Of a stretch of DNA of 64,000 nt, positions 56,377 through 64,000 are shown piece after piece. Location: the NCBI GenBank assembly GCA_029781135.1, contig JAKOXH010000016.1:1-64000 (forward strand), in the 5' to 3' direction. The stretch is from Planctomycetota bacterium (lineage in GTDB: Bacteria > Planctomycetota > Planctomycetia > Pirellulales > Lacipirellulaceae). The notes under the pieces are model-generated. The model saw only the letters and a list, made by a program, of their open reading frames with translations, had not been told where the DNA came from and did no database searches. Numbering within the stretch: the first letter of the stretch is position 1; every line of letters begins with the position of its first letter. The translations under genes and the position numbers were made by a program.

Positions 56377-59199
56377 TCAATTCGCAATCATCTTACGAAT
56401 CGTGTCTTTGGCAATTTGGAGAGCTTCGGGTAACTTCGCCGGTTCCTTGCCGCCCGCTTGTGCCATATCTGGCCGACCACCGCCACCGCCGCCCACCGCC
56501 GCGGCGACAGGACGAATCCATTCGCCCGCGCTGAGCTTGCGCGTTTGCAGATCCTTGCTGATTCCCGCTACCAATGTGACTTTGTCGTCACCCTGCCGAC
56601 TGGCCAATAGCACCGCGGAAGAGGGCGTCTTCGCTCGCACCTGGTCGATAAGCTGCCGCATCAGATTGCCATCGACGCCAGGCACTTCGCACACAACCAC
56701 TGTCACATCGCCGACCTGCTCGGCCGACTTGAGCAGCGTTTCACCATTGAGTGGCCCCGCCGCTGTCCGCTCGGTTAGCTGCTTTTCCAGAGCGATGACT
56801 TCATTCTTCAACGCTTCGAGCCGCTGCGGCACCGCCAACACGGCGACCGACAACTGCCGGCCAACTTCTGCTAGCACCTGCTTCAGTTGTTCGAACGGCG
56901 GTGTGGCCCCCTTTGTCGCGACTTTCTTCGCCGCGGGCGGTTTTGCGCCCCCAGCACCGCCGCCGCTCAGTTGCTTACGGAGTTCCTTTGCTCGATTCAT
57001 CAGCCCCGTCGCCGCTTCCACAATTTCGTGGGGCAGTGAGCCCAACAGTTTCGCGGCTTCCTGAACGGCCGATTGGATTTGATTCACATGCTCCGCCGCC
57101 TTCGCGCCGGTGAGGGCCGTGATCCGCCGCGTGCCGGCCGAAATGCCTTCCTCGCTCACGATTTCGAAGTGTGCGATTTCGCCCGTATTTGTAAGGTGGG
57201 TACCGCCGCAAAGTTCCTTGCTGAATGTGCCCATTGAGACCATCCGCACGGGGTCGGGGTACTTTTCGCCGAAGAGCATCATCGCTCCCTGCTTGCGGGC
57301 CTCGGCCAGCGGCAGGGTTTCCCATTTTACCGGGGCCGCCGCCGCAACTTGCTTGGCGACATCCGCACTGATCGCCGCTAACTGCTCGGCACTCACCGGG
57401 CTGAGGTTCGTGAAGTCGAACCGTAACCAGTCTTCATCCACCTTCGAGCCTTGCTGTTGGGCATGCGAGCCGAGATTCTTCTGCAGTGCATAATGCAGCA
57501 CGTGGGTCGCCGAGTGCGCTCGACGAATGCCGGCCCGCCGATTCGCGTCGACAACGGCTCGCACCTTGGCCCCTTCGCGCATCACGCCACGCGCTAAGTG
57601 GCCGTGATGAATGGTGAGGCCGCCGTCCTTTTGCGTATCGGTGACGACGAACTCGAAGCCATCGCCGACGAGCTTGCCTGAATCGCCCACTTGGCCGCCG
57701 CTTTCGCCATAGAATGGCGTGCGATCGAGCACCACGCGCACCGCATTGGTATGGCTGACTTCATCCATCTTGTCGCACAGGTGATCATTTGGCGTCGTGC
57801 CCGCGATGATGCCTTTCACAATCGCGTCGGCATCGGTCGTTTCGTAGCCCAAAAATTCCGTCGCGTGAAGCGCTTGTTTGAGTGAATCGACTGGCCCGCG
57901 CGTGCCCATCACAGCATGCTGCACCTTGCCCGAGGCCTCGCCGTGCTGTTCCATCGCCCGTTCGTAACCTTGCCAATCGAACGCCAGGTTATGCTCGGCC
58001 GCGAGCGATTCGAACAACTCCGGCGGCACGCCATACGTTTGATATAGCTCGGCCGCCACCTTGCCATCGACCGTCACGCGGTTATCCCGCCGCATGTCGC
58101 TGAATACGCGGTCGATGTGGTTGAGCCCGGCGTCGATCGTGCCGAAGAAGTTGGCCTCTTCCTTTTCGATGACGCCGCTCACGCGCTTGACGGTTTCACC
58201 CAGTTCCGGGTAGGGCCGCTTCATCATCTCGGCCACGACCGGCACCAACTTGTGCAAGAACGGCTGCCGCATGCCCATTTGATGCCCATCGAGCACGGCT
58301 CGCCGCAATAGCCGCTTCACCACGTACTTTTCCTTGTTGGCGCCGGGGTAAACATTCTCATGCACGGCGAACGTGCAGGCCCGCACATGATCGGTGATCC
58401 GCCGCAGCCGCCGGCCGTTGTCCGATTCGTACTCGTACTTCGTGCCGCACACCTCGGCCGCCGCTTGCACGATCGGCATCAGAATATCGATGTGGTAATT
58501 CGTCGGCACGCCCTGCAACGTCGATGCGCACCGTTCCAATCCCATGCCCGTGTCGATGTTCTTACTCGGCAGCGGCCGCAAGTTGTTGGGCGGCGAACCC
58601 ACGCGGTTGAATTGCGTGAACACGAGGTTCCAGATTTCGACCGACTTGCTGCCTTCGGGATGATAGTAGATTTCGCTGCACGGCCCGCAGACGCCGTCTG
58701 GTCCTTGGCTCGGCGCACTCGCTGGCCAAAAGTTTTCATCCTCTTCGCAGCGTTCGATCCGGTTCGGCACGAGGCCGACGTCCTTCTGCCAGATGCCGGC
58801 CGCCTCATCATCATCGGTGTAGACCGTCACCGTGAGCCGATCGGCCGGCAGACCGAGCCACTTTTTATCGGTGAGGAATTCCCACGCCCAGTTAATCGCC
58901 TCGCGTTTGAAGTAATCGCCGAAGCTGAAATTGCCGAGCATCTCGAAGAACGTGTGGTGGTACGCCGTGCGGCCGACGTTATCGATATCGCCCGTCCGTA
59001 AACACTTCTGACACGTGGTCGCCCGCGTGAACTCCAGCTTCACCTTGCCCAGGAAGTGGTCCTTGAACTGGTTCATACCGGCCGGCGTGAATAGCACCGA
59101 CGGGTCCCAGGTCGGCACCAGCACGTCGCTCGGGCACCGCTTGTGCCCTTTCGTTTCAAAAAAGGCAAGATATTTTTCGCGTAGTTCGTCGGTCTTCAT
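56377..59199 (-). CDS. alaS: Alanyl-tRNA synthetase AlaS
   Basis: The 940-residue enzyme starts LREKYLAFFETKGHKRCPSDVLVPTWDPSVLFTPAGMNQFKDHFLG and RTGDIDNVGRTAYHHTFFEMLGNFSFGDYFK (class II catalytic core). The editing domain has HSATHVLHYAL and CGGTHLTNTGEI, supplying the zinc-binding His/Cys set, and the C-Ala end has GGGGGGRPDMAQAGG. It charges tRNA-Ala and clears mischarged Ser/Gly. About 60 residues longer than typical bacterial enzymes, with an Ala/Gly/Lys-rich linker near 745-770. Confidence 0.97.
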   Translation of the reverse strand: MKTDELREKYLAFFETKGHKRCPSDVLVPTWDPSVLFTPAGMNQFKDHFLGKVKLEFTRATTCQKCLRTGDIDNVGRTAYHHTFFEMLGNFSFGDYFKREAINWAWEFLTDKKWLGLPADRLTVTVYTDDDEAAGIWQKDVGLVPNRIERCEEDENFWPASAPSQGPDGVCGPCSEIYYHPEGSKSVEIWNLVFTQFNRVGSPPNNLRPLPSKNIDTGMGLERCASTLQGVPTNYHIDILMPIVQAAAEVCGTKYEYESDNGRRLRRITDHVRACTFAVHENVYPGANKEKYVVKRLLRRAVLDGHQMGMRQPFLHKLVPVVAEMMKRPYPELGETVKRVSGVIEKEEANFFGTIDAGLNHIDRVFSDMRRDNRVTVDGKVAAELYQTYGVPPELFESLAAEHNLAFDWQGYERAMEQHGEASGKVQHAVMGTRGPVDSLKQALHATEFLGYETTDADAIVKGIIAGTTPNDHLCDKMDEVSHTNAVRVVLDRTPFYGESGGQVGDSGKLVGDGFEFVVTDTQKDGGLTIHHGHLARGVMREGAKVRAVVDANRRAGIRRAHSATHVLHYALQKNLGSHAQQQGSKVDEDWLRFDFTNLSPVSAEQLAAISADVAKQVAAAAPVKWETLPLAEARKQGAMMLFGEKYPDPVRMVSMGTFSKELCGGTHLTNTGEIAHFEIVSEEGISAGTRRITALTGAKAAEHVNQIQSAVQEAAKLLGSLPHEIVEAATGLMNRAKELRKQLSGGGAGGAKPPAAKKVATKGATPPFEQLKQVLAEVGRQLSVAVLAVPQRLEALKNEVIALEKQLTERTAAGPLNGETLLKSAEQVGDVTVVVCEVPGVDGNLMRQLIDQVRAKTPSSAVLLASRQGDDKVTLVAGISKDLQTRKLSAGEWIRPVAAAVGGGGGGRPDMAQAGGKEPAKLPEALQIAKDTIRKMIAN

Positions 59200-59596
59200 C
59201 GGTTCGTGAGGATGCAGGATTCGGGATGCGGGGGTGAGGGCTTGGATTGGGCTCGTAGAATCAATTCCGAAACAGCCCCCTCATAGCTGCGACGCTACGC
59301 GTCGCCGGCAAACCACCAAATATACCGCGAATAACGATTACCGGGCAGGGCAGTGTTATGCCGGTCACGACGGCCAGAACGGCAATTTGCTTGCGGGTGG
59401 ATTGCCCTTAGGTACAATAAGTAACGAGGAAACCGAGGCCGCCACGGCCTCCCACATATGACTCGTCCAATCTACTCGGGCCGCTAATGCACTTACCATC
59501 TATTTCGCCGTTTCTTGGCGAATAGCGCGGGCACTGCCCGCCGTTGGTGCCCCGTCGAGTCGTTGTTGTCCCATTCGCATCCGTGGAGTCTGCCTC
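59200..59596. other. Intergenic stretch with short palindromes
   Basis: No gene is supported. Short inverted repeats are seen at about 59287-59302 (GCGACGCTACGCGTCGC) and 59435-59452 (GAGGCCGCCACGGCCTCCC); the latter resembles the palindromic family at 3278 and 13532. Confidence 0.55.
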
Positions 59597-60361
59597 GTGA
59601 GTCGTCTATCGAATCTACTCATTGCATGTGTTGCGGTTTTCGCTGTCTCATTTGTAGTTATCAGTGATTCCCCGGCTTATGTTCTCGTCGGCAGCAAATG
59701 GCCGCAGCCCGGGCCATGCGGTGCGGACTGCCTCGGCTCGCCGGTGACGCTCACTTACAGTTTCGAAAACATGTTCGATGGCGGCTTGAAAGGCCCCGAT
59801 AATGTGCCGCTGCCCGCGTCGCTCATTCGGGGGTCGATCGAAGAAGCGCTTCGCGTTTGGGCCAGTTACGCGCCGCTGAATTTTGTCGAAGTGCCCGACG
59901 ACGGGCTCGACTACAGTACTTCCTCGCAATATGGCCAATTGCGTTTCCGTCACATTTATATTAACGGTCCCGATCCGCCGGACCCGGCCGACCCAATTGC
60001 GAAGGCTCAGGCCTACTTTCCGCCCGGTCCCGAATACGCGGGCGATGTCGAGTTCGATCATGGCGATCCCTGGCAGGCCAGTGGCACGCTGCATGTTCCT
60101 GATATTCTTGGCGCCGCGATTCATGAGATTGGCCATACGCTGGGTCTCAATCACACCGATGATTCCAGCGCGAACATGTATTGGATTTTTCATCGCTTCC
60201 AAGGGTTGGGCACGGGCCAATTGTTTCCGGACGACATCGCTGGGATTCAAGCAATCTACGGCGTTGGCCGGGGGACGGTTACGTCGCTGGTTCCGGAACC
60301 GTCTTCGCTCCTTTTCATGTGTCTCGCTCCGGCGATGTGGCTGGTGCGACGCAGTCGGTAG
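59597..60361 (+). CDS. Secreted matrixin-like metalloprotease with PEP-CTERM tail
   Basis: The 254-residue protein starts at GTG 59597 with a signal peptide (LSNLLIACVAVFAVSFVVISDSPAYV). The zinc motif HEIGHTLGLNH is complete at about 176-186, with the Met-turn region SANMYWIF after it, as in M10 (matrixin) metzincins. VPEPSSLLFMCLAPAMWLVRRSR is a PEP-CTERM tail. There is no pro-peptide cysteine switch, as in other small bacterial matrixins. It is probably surface-attached and degrades extracellular protein. Confidence 0.88.
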   Translation: MSRLSNLLIACVAVFAVSFVVISDSPAYVLVGSKWPQPGPCGADCLGSPVTLTYSFENMFDGGLKGPDNVPLPASLIRGSIEEALRVWASYAPLNFVEVPDDGLDYSTSSQYGQLRFRHIYINGPDPPDPADPIAKAQAYFPPGPEYAGDVEFDHGDPWQASGTLHVPDILGAAIHEIGHTLGLNHTDDSSANMYWIFHRFQGLGTGQLFPDDIAGIQAIYGVGRGTVTSLVPEPSSLLFMCLAPAMWLVRRSR

Positions 60362-60365
60362 TTCA

Positions 60366-60485
60366 GCTCTCCGCAATCTCCTGGGTTAGGGCTGGCCGGG
60401 GTCGAGCGCAGCGAGCCCCCAGCGAATTTGGAATTGCCCAGACGCGCTGGAGGCTCGCCTTCGGCTCGACCCCAGCCACCCCTTC
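60366..60485. repeat. Inverted repeat between protease and reductase genes
   Basis: GGGGTCGAGCGCAGCGAGCC (about 60399) and GGCTCGCCTTCGGCTCGACC (about 60452) form the arms of a GC-rich hairpin. Palindromes of this kind occur elsewhere in the window. Confidence 0.65.
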
Positions 60486-60638
60486 TGTTTGGGATGCGGT
60501 TCTGAATTTCCTGTCTCCGCATCCCGCATCCTCCATCCTCCCGGCTTGCCGGCGCGGCACACTTGTTGCACGATAACGGCTGGTGCACGTCATCTTGGCC
60601 GGGTGGGCCCGGCTGTTCTTTTGCCCAAGGATTACGCC

Positions 60639-61709
60639 ATGCAACCGAGCCGCCGCAAGTTCATTCGCGATAGTTCTCTCCTCGCCGCCGCCGGAATCAC
60701 CGGTTCGGCAGCGGCTGCCCGTGGCGATACACCGCCCCCGCCCCCTTCACAACGAGCGCCCATCTTCGAAACGCCGCCGACCAACCGCCGCGGCGACATG
60801 TTTTATCGGCAACTCGGCAAGACCGGCGTGGAAGTTTCGCTGGTCGGCCTGGGCGGTTTCCACATCGGCACGCAAAAGACGGAAGAAGAGAGCATCCGCA
60901 TCATTCGCACCGCGATCGATCGCGGCATCACGTTTCTCGACAACTGCTGGGATTACAATCGCGGCGCAAGCGAACGCCGCATGGGCCTCGCGCTACAGGA
61001 TGGCTATCGCAACCGCGTGTTCGTGATGTCGAAGATCGACGGCCGGAATCGTGGGGCGGCCACGAAGCAAATCAACGAGTCGCTCGAGCGGCTAAAGGTG
61101 GAACGCATCGACCTGATGCAGTTCCACGAAGTCATTCAGGTCGACGCTCCCGATCGTATTTTCAACGAGGGCGCTTGGGAGGCGATGCAAGCGGCCCAGA
61201 AGGCAGGCAAGGTGCGCTTCATCGGCTTCACGGGGCATAAGGACCCGCTTGTGCATTTGCGGATGCTCGATGTCGCTCAGCAGCACGGCGTGCACTTCGA
61301 TACGGTGCAGATGCCGATCAACGTGATGGACGCTCATTTTCGCAGCTTCACGAACGATGTGTTGCCGCGGTTGGTAAAGGAGGGCATCGGGGCGCTCGGC
61401 ATGAAGCCGTTTGGCGGCGGACGCATCGTGCAAGAAGTGTTGAAGAGTGGCGCGGCGACGGCCATCGAGTTGCAGCATTATGTGATGTCGCTGCCGGTGA
61501 GCGTGATGATCACCGGCATGGAGAGCATCGAGCGGCTCGACCAGGCGTGCGAGGCGGCTCGCACGTACAAGCCGCTTTCGGCCGAAGAGCGGAAGCAGCT
61601 CGTTGCGCGGGTCAGCGATCCGGCCCGCAACGGGAAGTTCGAAGGCTATAAAACGACGGCCCAATTCGATGCCACGACGTATCATCCCGAGTGGCTGGAA
61701 GCGAGTTAG
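60639..61709 (+). CDS. Tat-exported aldo/keto reductase
   Basis: ATG 60639 begins MQPSRRKFIRDSSLLAAAGITGSAAAA, a twin-arginine (SRRKF) signal. The 356-residue product then follows the AKR barrel: LGKTGVEVSLVGLGGFHIG, AIDRGITFLDNCWDYN (the catalytic Asp and Tyr region), RNRVFVMSKID (Lys), DLMQFHEV (His) and GALGMKPFGGG. It uses NADPH to reduce carbonyls; folding before export with cofactor is the usual reason for the Tat path. An in-frame upstream extension to 60489 is rejected because it reads through a repeat. Confidence 0.9.
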   Translation: MQPSRRKFIRDSSLLAAAGITGSAAAARGDTPPPPPSQRAPIFETPPTNRRGDMFYRQLGKTGVEVSLVGLGGFHIGTQKTEEESIRIIRTAIDRGITFLDNCWDYNRGASERRMGLALQDGYRNRVFVMSKIDGRNRGAATKQINESLERLKVERIDLMQFHEVIQVDAPDRIFNEGAWEAMQAAQKAGKVRFIGFTGHKDPLVHLRMLDVAQQHGVHFDTVQMPINVMDAHFRSFTNDVLPRLVKEGIGALGMKPFGGGRIVQEVLKSGAATAIELQHYVMSLPVSVMITGMESIERLDQACEAARTYKPLSAEERKQLVARVSDPARNGKFEGYKTTAQFDATTYHPEWLEAS

Positions 61710-61804
61710 CCCGAATTCTTCACCACAGAGGCACGGAGGACACGGAGCAGAAGCAGGGGCCAGCGCGCTAGCCTTCAGCCTGATAGGTTCCCGTTGACCG
61801 TGGC

Positions 61805-61999
61805 CTAAGGTTCGGACGGCATTAAGAGTGCGAGGATGATGTACACGATCGTGCCGGGAAACGCGGCCGAGAAGACCGATATTAGCACGTACAGAATGCG
61901 AACGACGGTTGGATCCCAGCCCAACCACTGGGCCAAACCGCCACAAACGCCGGCGATCATGCGATCGCTGCGGCTGCGAACTAAAGCACTTGAAGGCAT
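61805..61999 (-). CDS. PspC-domain membrane protein
   Basis: The 64-residue protein starts at ATG 61999 with GGAGGG in front. SDRMIAGVCGGLAQWLGWDPTVVRILYVLISVF is the PspC domain (GVCGGLA, WDPTVVRILYVL), followed by a second helix FPGTIVYIILALLMP. PspC proteins sit in the inner membrane and take part in phage-shock-type envelope stress responses. No pspA or pspF gene lies nearby. Confidence 0.9.
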   Translation of the reverse strand: MPSSALVRSRSDRMIAGVCGGLAQWLGWDPTVVRILYVLISVFSAAFPGTIVYIILALLMPSEP

Positions 62000-62234
62000 A
62001 GTAAACCCTCCCAATACGTTGCCCCGATAAGCTCCATTCCTGCGGCTGCGTTGTCGTGCCGTTCGCCTTGTAGTACGAGCACGGCGCAGGGCCGCTTGTC
62101 TTTCTTCGGTATTCGTTGGCTGTCTGCCAATATTGTTCGCGTTCGGCAGCAAGGAGAAAAGCCTCTGGAATTGCGAGGTTTGCGGGGGTTACGATGGCGA
62201 CATCTACCACCGCCACTCTTCGGAGATTAGAACC

Positions 62235-62672
62235 ATGCGTTCCCGCCGCGTTCAGTCGTTTGTCTTCCCGACTGCCGTTGCCTTTGGATTGTTTGCCATG
62301 ATGGAAACAGCTCGCACCGCGCCGGCCGAGAGTGCCAAGCAGCGGGTGTTCGAAATGCGGACGTACACGACCGAAGAGGGCAAGTTGCCGGACTTGTTGA
62401 AGCGGTTCCGCGAGCACACGACGAAGTTGTTCGAAAAGCACGGCATGACCAACATTGGCTACTGGGTGCCGGCCGACGAGCCGCGGTCGAAGGATACGCT
62501 GATTTACCTGCTGGCTCATGATAGTCGCGAGGCGGCCAAGAGAAGTTGGGACGGCTTTCGCACCGACCCCGAGTGGACCCAAGCCCGCGACGCCAGTGAA
62601 GCCAGCGGCAAGATTGTGAAGAAGGTCGAGTCGGTCTTCATGGCCCCGACGGACTTCTCGGCGATGAAGTGA
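62235..62672 (+). CDS. Exported NIPSNAP-family protein
   Basis: ATG 62235 gives a signal peptide (MRSRRVQSFVFPTAVAFGLFAMMETARTAPA). The mature 115 residues match NIPSNAP: VFEMRTYTTEEGKLPDLLKRFREHTTKLFEKHGMTNIGYWVPAD, then LIYLLAHDSREAAKRSWDGFRTDPEWTQARDASEA. This is a ferredoxin-like dimeric alpha/beta-barrel fold related to Dabb, so the window holds two exported proteins of this superfamily. The function is not known in bacteria. Confidence 0.88.
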   Translation: MRSRRVQSFVFPTAVAFGLFAMMETARTAPAESAKQRVFEMRTYTTEEGKLPDLLKRFREHTTKLFEKHGMTNIGYWVPADEPRSKDTLIYLLAHDSREAAKRSWDGFRTDPEWTQARDASEASGKIVKKVESVFMAPTDFSAMK

Positions 62673-62738
62673 CGCGTGCTGAGTGCGAGTTGTGGTGCAT
62701 AAACACCATAAACACAAAGTGCTGCCTTCTCATAGATA

Positions 62739-62759
62739 GCCGACCCGTTCCGGGTCGGC
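62739..62759. repeat. Perfect palindromic element
   Basis: GCCGACCCG-TTC-CGGGTCGGC is a 9-bp stem with a 3-base loop, preceded by TA. It is a relative of the element in the decaheme gene at 42679. Confidence 0.85.
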
Positions 62760-62956
62760 GATGCTAGACTTTGCAAGTCAGTGGTGAAGAGTTGTTTTGC
62801 CCGGCCGAGACGGCCGGACTATGTTGGGGCGAGCGGCGCACGTTATGTGGCGGGGCGAATGCAGTCGGTGGTGATGAGGGACTTGGGGCGGGGACGTCGG
62901 GCGGGATGCCGGGGGGTGACGGGCGCGCCACGGTCGGTGCGAGCGGCGCCACCCAC

Positions 62957-63946
62957 CTACGAGGGAGCCACGTCAGGATATGGACCGAGGAAGCGCTCGC
63001 CGTTGAGATGGATTATGTGGTCGGGATCGGAGGCAATCCAAACCTCTGTTTCCCAGGCAACCTGCTGATGGAATCGGCCGTACGACGTACGGTCTTCAAA
63101 TGCGGTCACGAACACCAATCCTGCTTTACTGTGTTGAAACAACGCCTTGAGTTCCATTCGCCGCTTTGGATCGATTGGACCCGCAGAAACAACTGCTTCA
63201 ACGATTAGCAGCCAATTTCGTTTCGTATCATGCACGACTACGTCCGGCATTTTGGCGGAAGGGGCGATTACAACATCCAAGTTATTCAGGTAAGCCACGT
63301 CGTAATGAAGGAACTTGCTTTCCGCGTCACCAATGTAAACGACGACAGCCCCAGACACAAAGCGCTCGCAGAATTCTTCGATCACCAACTTGATTAACGG
63401 ATTCTGGCCCCCGGGAGAAAGTGTAACTCGATCACCTGTCGGCAGCACAACCGGGATTCTCGAAACATTGCGCCGACGCGAAAGCTCCGCCCGAATCTTG
63501 CTTCGGCTCGCTTGATAGTCGAGTAGCTGCCGATCCCATGCATCAGTGCCGAAACACTTGAACAGCGAAAGTGCGGATGGCTCAATCTGATACACGGTGT
63601 TTCCGCTGTTGGTTGGCCGGTCTGGCTTGTCCGGGTTTCGCAGCAGCAGGCCCGATTCCACGAAATGCTTGACAGCCTCGTCACGTATCGTTTCCCGTGT
63701 GTTGGGGGCATAGTCCTTTTTGTACGCTGTTCGGATAAACTCAATCATCGGCGTTATGCCGCGAAGCGGGTTCGACACTGCGCTCCACGGTCGAGAAGGG
63801 AGTAAGTCGAGCAGCGCAAGCAAAACATATGCGGCAGTATCGTTACTCTGCCTGGGGCCGAAACCGAGGTCCTTCAGAATGCCGGCCGCGTCTCGGAGTT
63901 TTCGGTTGATCCTTGATGCGCTACCCGACTGTCTTTTCGATGCCAT
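62957..63946 (-). CDS. BsuBI/PstI-type restriction endonuclease
   Basis: The 329-residue protein has a helical N-domain (residues 1-150) and the C-terminal catalytic domain of the BsuBI/PstI family: VYIGDAESKFLHYD, KMPDVVVHDTKRNWLLIVEAVVSAGPIDPKRRMEL, LVFVTAFEDR, VAWETEVWIASDPDHIIHLNGERFLGPY. The PD-x-E-x-V arrangement fits a PD-(D/E)xK nuclease. PstI and BsuBI cut CTGCAG, so the same target is likely but not proved. Its ATG overlaps the stop of an upstream gene (TGATG), expected to be the methylase. Confidence 0.88.
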   Translation of the reverse strand: MASKRQSGSASRINRKLRDAAGILKDLGFGPRQSNDTAAYVLLALLDLLPSRPWSAVSNPLRGITPMIEFIRTAYKKDYAPNTRETIRDEAVKHFVESGLLLRNPDKPDRPTNSGNTVYQIEPSALSLFKCFGTDAWDRQLLDYQASRSKIRAELSRRRNVSRIPVVLPTGDRVTLSPGGQNPLIKLVIEEFCERFVSGAVVVYIGDAESKFLHYDVAYLNNLDVVIAPSAKMPDVVVHDTKRNWLLIVEAVVSAGPIDPKRRMELKALFQHSKAGLVFVTAFEDRTSYGRFHQQVAWETEVWIASDPDHIIHLNGERFLGPYPDVAPS

Positions 63947-64000
63947 CAGAAAACCTCTGACCGAACCAACTCGTCGAGATCAAGTTGAGTAATATATTGG
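63946..64000 (-). CDS. C-terminal end of an upstream gene, probably the cognate DNA methyltransferase
   Basis: Only the last 17 codons are visible (QYITQLDLDELVRSEVF and stop). The TGA overlaps the endonuclease ATG, so both belong to one operon. In BsuBI/PstI systems the partner is an adenine-N6 methyltransferase. The visible tail has no diagnostic motif, so the identity comes from position only. Confidence 0.4.
   Translation of the reverse strand, partial: QYITQLDLDELVRSEVF

Noticed and set aside
61092-62717. 541-codon minus-strand open frame across the aldo/keto reductase and NIPSNAP genes
   Set aside because: It spans three real genes on the other strand, including PspC in another frame, and shows no protein family features.

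Overview
The window reads as chromosomal DNA of a planctomycete, probably Pirellulales-like. The grounds are several secreted proteins that combine dockerin-type repeats with a C-terminal PEP-CTERM sorting tail, a DUF1570 protein, a large planctomycete-style outer-membrane barrel, many lineage-type hypothetical proteins, and intergenic DNA full of small palindromic repeats. The taxonomic call is inference from family content; no rRNA gene is present.

Layout. 1-245: cut-off IS256-type transposase. 584-6044: secreted lipase-like lipoprotein, Gln-rich secreted protein, double Dabb-domain protein and DUF1570 metalloprotease-like protein, then tRNA-His with a terminator. 6178-16806: Fic protein, HerA-like ATPase, two membrane-anchored hypotheticals, thiS-thiG, a RelB/RelE-like module, a DinG-type helicase, hisF and a four-helix-bundle protein. 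16905-26908: pilT followed by a membrane-bound GspE-like protein with a lost Walker A lysine, CvpA-like and other membrane proteins, YceH, a BASS transporter and a cyclase-domain/Ser-Thr kinase/Cache receptor. 28194-35405: four PEP-CTERM proteins, three with dockerin repeats and two of them trypsin-like.

The most interesting part is 36112-50686, an apparent extracytoplasmic electron-transfer locus. On the plus strand an anchored pentaheme cytochrome with a long Pro-rich stalk lies 22 bases before an outer-membrane beta-barrel protein. Convergent to it is a five-gene minus-strand run: membrane FAD/2Fe-2S oxidoreductase, tetraheme c554-like cytochrome, protein with two cyclic-nucleotide-binding domains joined to a multi-cluster 4Fe-4S ferredoxin, di-heme b-type membrane protein, and decaheme cytochrome with a novel-looking Cys-rich cytoplasmic head. 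Divergent from this run is an apparently intact class III adenylate cyclase with a GAF-like region and a Cys-rich FHA-like head. My reading is a conduit from NAD(P)H to the cell surface, with cAMP acting directly on the ferredoxin subunit. The parts are seen; the working model is inferred.

50760-64000: small membrane protein, aroC, PIN-domain toxin pair, purC, GH10-like protein, STAS protein, alaS, PEP-CTERM matrixin, Tat-exported aldo/keto reductase, PspC and NIPSNAP proteins, and a BsuBI/PstI-type restriction endonuclease whose upstream partner runs off the edge.

A second theme is small palindromic elements that sit not only between genes but in frame inside them (DinG helicase, pentaheme and decaheme cytochromes, cNMP/ferredoxin protein), adding peptide segments between conserved domains.
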